Source of the DNA: Granulosicoccaceae bacterium
GTDB taxonomy: Bacteria > Pseudomonadota > Gammaproteobacteria > Granulosicoccales > Granulosicoccaceae
DNA: 15,124 nucleotides
Assembly (NCBI GenBank): GCA_023301405.1
Contig: JALZUX010000576.1
Coordinates: 1-15,124, forward strand
Reading direction: 5' to 3'
In this document: one piece after another, positions 12,778 through 15,124 of the stretch
How positions within the stretch are numbered: position 1 is the first letter of the stretch
Layout: each line of letters begins with the position of its first letter
The notes under the pieces: model-generated
The model's database searches: none
What the model saw: the letters and a program-made list of their open reading frames with translations, nothing else
What the model was told of the DNA's origin: nothing
Program-made: the position numbers and the translations under genes

Positions 12778-14511
12778 ATGCTCAGTCACAAGAAATATAA
12801 AAATAATAAAATGACTTGTATCAAGCGGCGACAATTTTTACATAACAGTGCGAAAACAGCAGCGGCCCTCACAATAGCAGGTGCTGCCTCCTCGACTGTT
12901 CACGCACTTCAGCAATCCTCTGGCTCTGAAATTAAGCAATTCCTGAGTAACTCAGGCAATTTTTCAGTGGGCGGTATTGAACTTCAACACATTAGTAAAC
13001 TAAACGAAATCTATGCAGCGCGAAACTACACGTCCATCTGGACCGAGAATGACATCGCCACCCACACCAGCATGGAAGTCACAAGAAAACTATTGGGCTC
13101 TGACTCACTTGGCCTCCAGCCAACTAAATACTACGGGCGTCTATTGTATCAACTGGCAGCCAACCAGAACTCAGGAGATTTTCTTAGGTTCGAACTTCTG
13201 CTCACCGATTCTTTGTACACTTACTTTGATGATCTGGCGCATGGTGCACTGGAACAACCAAGTACAAAAACAGGATGGCGATTAGAAAAATCTACCATTG
13301 ATATATCAAGCGTCAGTCATGGCTTTTTCAATGGCAATGTATCATTCAAACAAACTGTAGAAAAACTGCAGCCAACTCATCCACGGTATGCTGGCCTGAT
13401 CAACGCGCTTTACGAACATCAATCCATGCTAAGTCAGGGCGGCTGGGTAGCGATACAACCAGGTTCAAGTCTTGCGCTTGGTGATAGCAGTCCAAGAGTC
13501 GCACAACTTCGTGAACGGTTGATGGAATCAGGCGATATGGGCTACCGCGATTACCTCAGCAATATCCAATTTGACACCGAGCTGGAAGCCGGCGTGATCA
13601 AATTCCAACAACGCCACGGGCTTGAAGCTGACGGCGTAGTCGGTCCAAAAACACTTGAAGAGATAAACGTCACGCTGTGGGATCGAATAACACAACTACA
13701 GATAAATTTGGATCGCTGGCGCTGGTTACCGAGAAACCCGGGCACTTCCAATATCACCGTCAATACTGCCGGCTATGATATGGATATCACCATTGACGGG
13801 CACAGCGCTGCCACCATGAAAGTAATCGTCGGTACAACTAAAAATAAGACACCCCTGTTTTCAGACAGTATGGAACACATGGTATTTAACCCTTCCTGGT
13901 ATGTGCCTAAGAGCATCGTTCGCGAATTGCTACCCAAGGAAGTTTCGCAACCGGGATGGTTAGACAAAAACAACTTCGAGGTAACTACTAAATCTGGTGG
14001 AGCAAAAGTATCTCCATCAAACGTCAGCCTTGATGCAGAGTACTTCGTTGCAAACTATCGAGTGCGCCAACGCCCAAGTGAAAAAAATGCACTGGGCAAG
14101 CTGAAGTTTATGTTTCCCAACAAATACAATATCTATTTGCACGACACTAACGCGAAGAGCTTGTTTGCAAAAGCAAAACGTTCATTCAGCCATGGCTGTG
14201 TTCGAGTGGAAAAACCCACAGAGCTCGCTAGAATGCTACTGCAGTCGGATGGTAAATCAAATGCCGAAATAGACAGTTATTTAGCTCATGACGGCACTAA
14301 AAAGGTAAACCTGCGCACACCATTGCCAGTACACCTTACTTACCAAACGGCATGGGTCGATGACTCAGGCGTCACGCACTTTCGAGATGACATCTACCGA
14401 CACGACCAACACGCTGTAAAGCAAATACACAACAGCAAATCACTTTTTGCTGAAGCTGAACTCAAGGCACTGGCATCCACCGGGCTAGAAGTGGTGTCCA
14501 ATACTTATTAG
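12778..14511 (+). CDS. L,D-transpeptidase, YcbB/LdtD type, with Tat signal
   Basis: 577-residue periplasmic murein enzyme forming 3-3 cross-links between meso-diaminopimelate residues. N-terminus carries a twin-arginine signal: K-R-R-Q-F-L (16-21), weakly hydrophobic AKTAAALTIAGAAS, and a likely cut at VHA-L (43/44). Next come an N-terminal scaffold region (about 50-230, IWTEN at 87-91), a PG_binding_1 domain (about 233-297, RVAQLRERL ... VIKFQQRHGLEADGVVGPKT) and the YkuD catalytic domain (about 325-490) with H455 in IYLHDT and the catalytic S-H472-G-C474-V-R476. The order matches E. coli LdtD/YcbB. Neither ATG at 12778 nor ATG at 12811 has a clear ribosome site; the latter gives a shorter, more typical Tat n-region (MTCIKRRQFL). 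Divergent from the PLP enzyme. Confidence 0.95.
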   Translation: MLSHKKYKNNKMTCIKRRQFLHNSAKTAAALTIAGAASSTVHALQQSSGSEIKQFLSNSGNFSVGGIELQHISKLNEIYAARNYTSIWTENDIATHTSMEVTRKLLGSDSLGLQPTKYYGRLLYQLAANQNSGDFLRFELLLTDSLYTYFDDLAHGALEQPSTKTGWRLEKSTIDISSVSHGFFNGNVSFKQTVEKLQPTHPRYAGLINALYEHQSMLSQGGWVAIQPGSSLALGDSSPRVAQLRERLMESGDMGYRDYLSNIQFDTELEAGVIKFQQRHGLEADGVVGPKTLEEINVTLWDRITQLQINLDRWRWLPRNPGTSNITVNTAGYDMDITIDGHSAATMKVIVGTTKNKTPLFSDSMEHMVFNPSWYVPKSIVRELLPKEVSQPGWLDKNNFEVTTKSGGAKVSPSNVSLDAEYFVANYRVRQRPSEKNALGKLKFMFPNKYNIYLHDTNAKSLFAKAKRSFSHGCVRVEKPTELARMLLQSDGKSNAEIDSYLAHDGTKKVNLRTPLPVHLTYQTAWVDDSGVTHFRDDIYRHDQHAVKQIHNSKSLFAEAELKALASTGLEVVSNTY

Positions 14512-15018
14512 GTTTAACAGCAACAGGTGGCTGGCCGAAAACATGACTCTACTGCTTACGGCTAGCCATAACGATTAATCTCACTGGGGAAGAAAAACTA
14601 TTCGCCCCTATTGATCGGAACACCTAATTGCACACTCCCCGACTTCACTGCACCAATTGCTCCCAGCCAGCCACCAACAGGCTGGCCAAAGAGCTGTTTT
14701 TTGTATCAGACAGCAACTGTAAAAAATTTGAACGCCGTTCAAGACAGAAAAATTCTGGCAAATCTACAGAAATTAGTACGACAGAGGAAGAGTTTTTCAC
14801 CACTAATGGTGGCAAAACAGCAAGGACTGATACAACTTAGGACCCACCCAACAACGCCTAATATCATTCAAACGTAAGCCGGTTTGAAGTCGAGCGATCA
14901 GTGTCAGGCTTTAGCTACGACCGATAGTCAACTATAAAATTTGAAATAATCAACTCCCTTTCAAAGACAAAGCTCCATTCTATAGGCACGCCTTAGGCTG
15001 GATAGTTTGCCCTGAAAT
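14512..15018. other. Mostly non-coding region with three hairpins
   Basis: After the L,D-transpeptidase gene. Dyads: TGGCTGGCC (14528-14536) with GGCTAGCCA (14560-14568), nine pairs including one G-U; GCCAGCC (14666-14672) with GGCTGGC (14680-14686), seven perfect pairs and a seven-base loop, followed after ten bases by T6 (14697-14702); and TTCAAAC (14867-14873) with GTTTGAA (14882-14888). The second could be a weak terminator. Only one small doubtful ORF lies here, at 14628-14840. Confidence 0.35.
14628..14840 (+). CDS. Doubtful small protein with Cys-x2-Cys motif, 70 residues
   Basis: Not recognised. Reads LHTPRLHCTNCSQPATNRLA..., with C-T-N-C and one later Cys in DSNCKKFERRSRQ, then a Ser/Thr-rich tail that looks less protein-like. 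It starts at TTG with GGAA seven bases upstream; an in-frame TAA directly precedes the TTG. The first ~40 codons look coding, but a 7-bp hairpin and T6 run fall inside the frame, and those could instead be a terminator. Could be a small zinc-binding protein or chance. Confidence 0.3.
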   Translation: MHTPRLHCTNCSQPATNRLAKELFFVSDSNCKKFERRSRQKNSGKSTEISTTEEEFFTTNGGKTARTDTT

Positions 15019-15124
15019 TCAGTTCAAAAGTCTTTCAGTTTGCGAACTCCCAATGAAATGACCTTTGACCAGTTGCTCTATGCTTAATCCCCGCTTTTTA
15101 CTAGAAGCGACATCTTCAATACCG
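15019..15124 (-). CDS. C-terminal end of an unidentified gene (start outside window)
   Basis: On the minus strand a frame enters from the right edge, stays open for 34 codons and ends at TGA (plus 15019-15021). It reads GIEDVASSKKRGL, then SIEQLVKGHFIGSSQTERLLN. The composition looks like a real protein C-terminus, and the other two minus frames are interrupted at the right edge by stops. No family is recognised from this fragment, and 34 open codons alone are not strong evidence. Confidence 0.4.
   Translation of the reverse strand, partial: GIEDVASSKKRGLSIEQLVKGHFIGSSQTERLLN

Noticed and set aside
14611..14877. 88-codon plus frame at 14611
   Set aside because: Overlaps the 14628 frame, is proline-rich and ends in low-complexity text; its TTG start has no good ribosome site. 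The 14628 frame, though doubtful, is better.

Overview
The window is a stretch of bacterial chromosome, most probably from a gammaproteobacterium. It has roughly balanced base composition, and no rRNA, tRNA, CRISPR array, transposase or phage gene was seen. The gammaproteobacterial assignment rests on the sdhE-ygfX pair, the pdxJ-acpS pair, a DUF2959-type lipoprotein and a TIGR04219-type outer-membrane protein. The succinate dehydrogenase subunits instead have the long SdhB N-terminus and motif wording of the alphaproteobacterial/mitochondrial type, a form also found in some gammaproteobacterial lineages. The exact taxon cannot be fixed from the sequence alone.

Layout. (1) 1-2401: the end of the succinate dehydrogenase operon: sdhA (5' end missing), sdhB, the FAD-assembly factor sdhE, and ygfX overlapping sdhE. 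(2) 2492-4040: a tightly overlapped unit of pdxJ (PLP precursor synthesis), acpS (holo-ACP synthase) and a group II truncated haemoglobin. (3) 4266-4697: a HIT-family protein, convergent with (4) 4883-6193, a minus-strand homoserine dehydrogenase with a TTG start. This is divergent from (5) 6313-6681, a Mth938/DUF498 protein. (6) 6734-8850: a small minus-strand hypothetical ORF divergent from an iron(III)-type ABC permease, with a near-perfect Fur box in between. (7) 9067-10715: two minus-strand envelope genes, an outer-membrane beta-barrel and a DUF2959 lipoprotein. (8) 10716-11635: gene-poor DNA with several perfect inverted repeats and one small putative lipoprotein ORF. (9) 11636-14511: a divergent pair, a D-cysteine desulfhydrase/ACC-deaminase-like PLP enzyme (minus) and a Tat-signal L,D-transpeptidase of the YcbB/LdtD type (plus). 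(10) 14512-15124: mostly non-coding DNA with one doubtful zinc-finger-like small ORF, and the C-terminal end of an unidentified minus-strand gene at the right edge.

Most of the window is ordinary core metabolism and envelope biology, and I see no convincing new multi-gene system. The most unusual signal is at sdhE. The conserved RGxxE-containing N-terminus is encoded in frame upstream of the first ATG, yet no ATG, GTG or TTG exists that could start it, and a perfect 9-bp inverted repeat spans exactly this region. Next in interest are the lone Fur-boxed iron permease, the Tat-dependent L,D-transpeptidase, and repeated long perfect dyads without U-tracts in the intergenic DNA.
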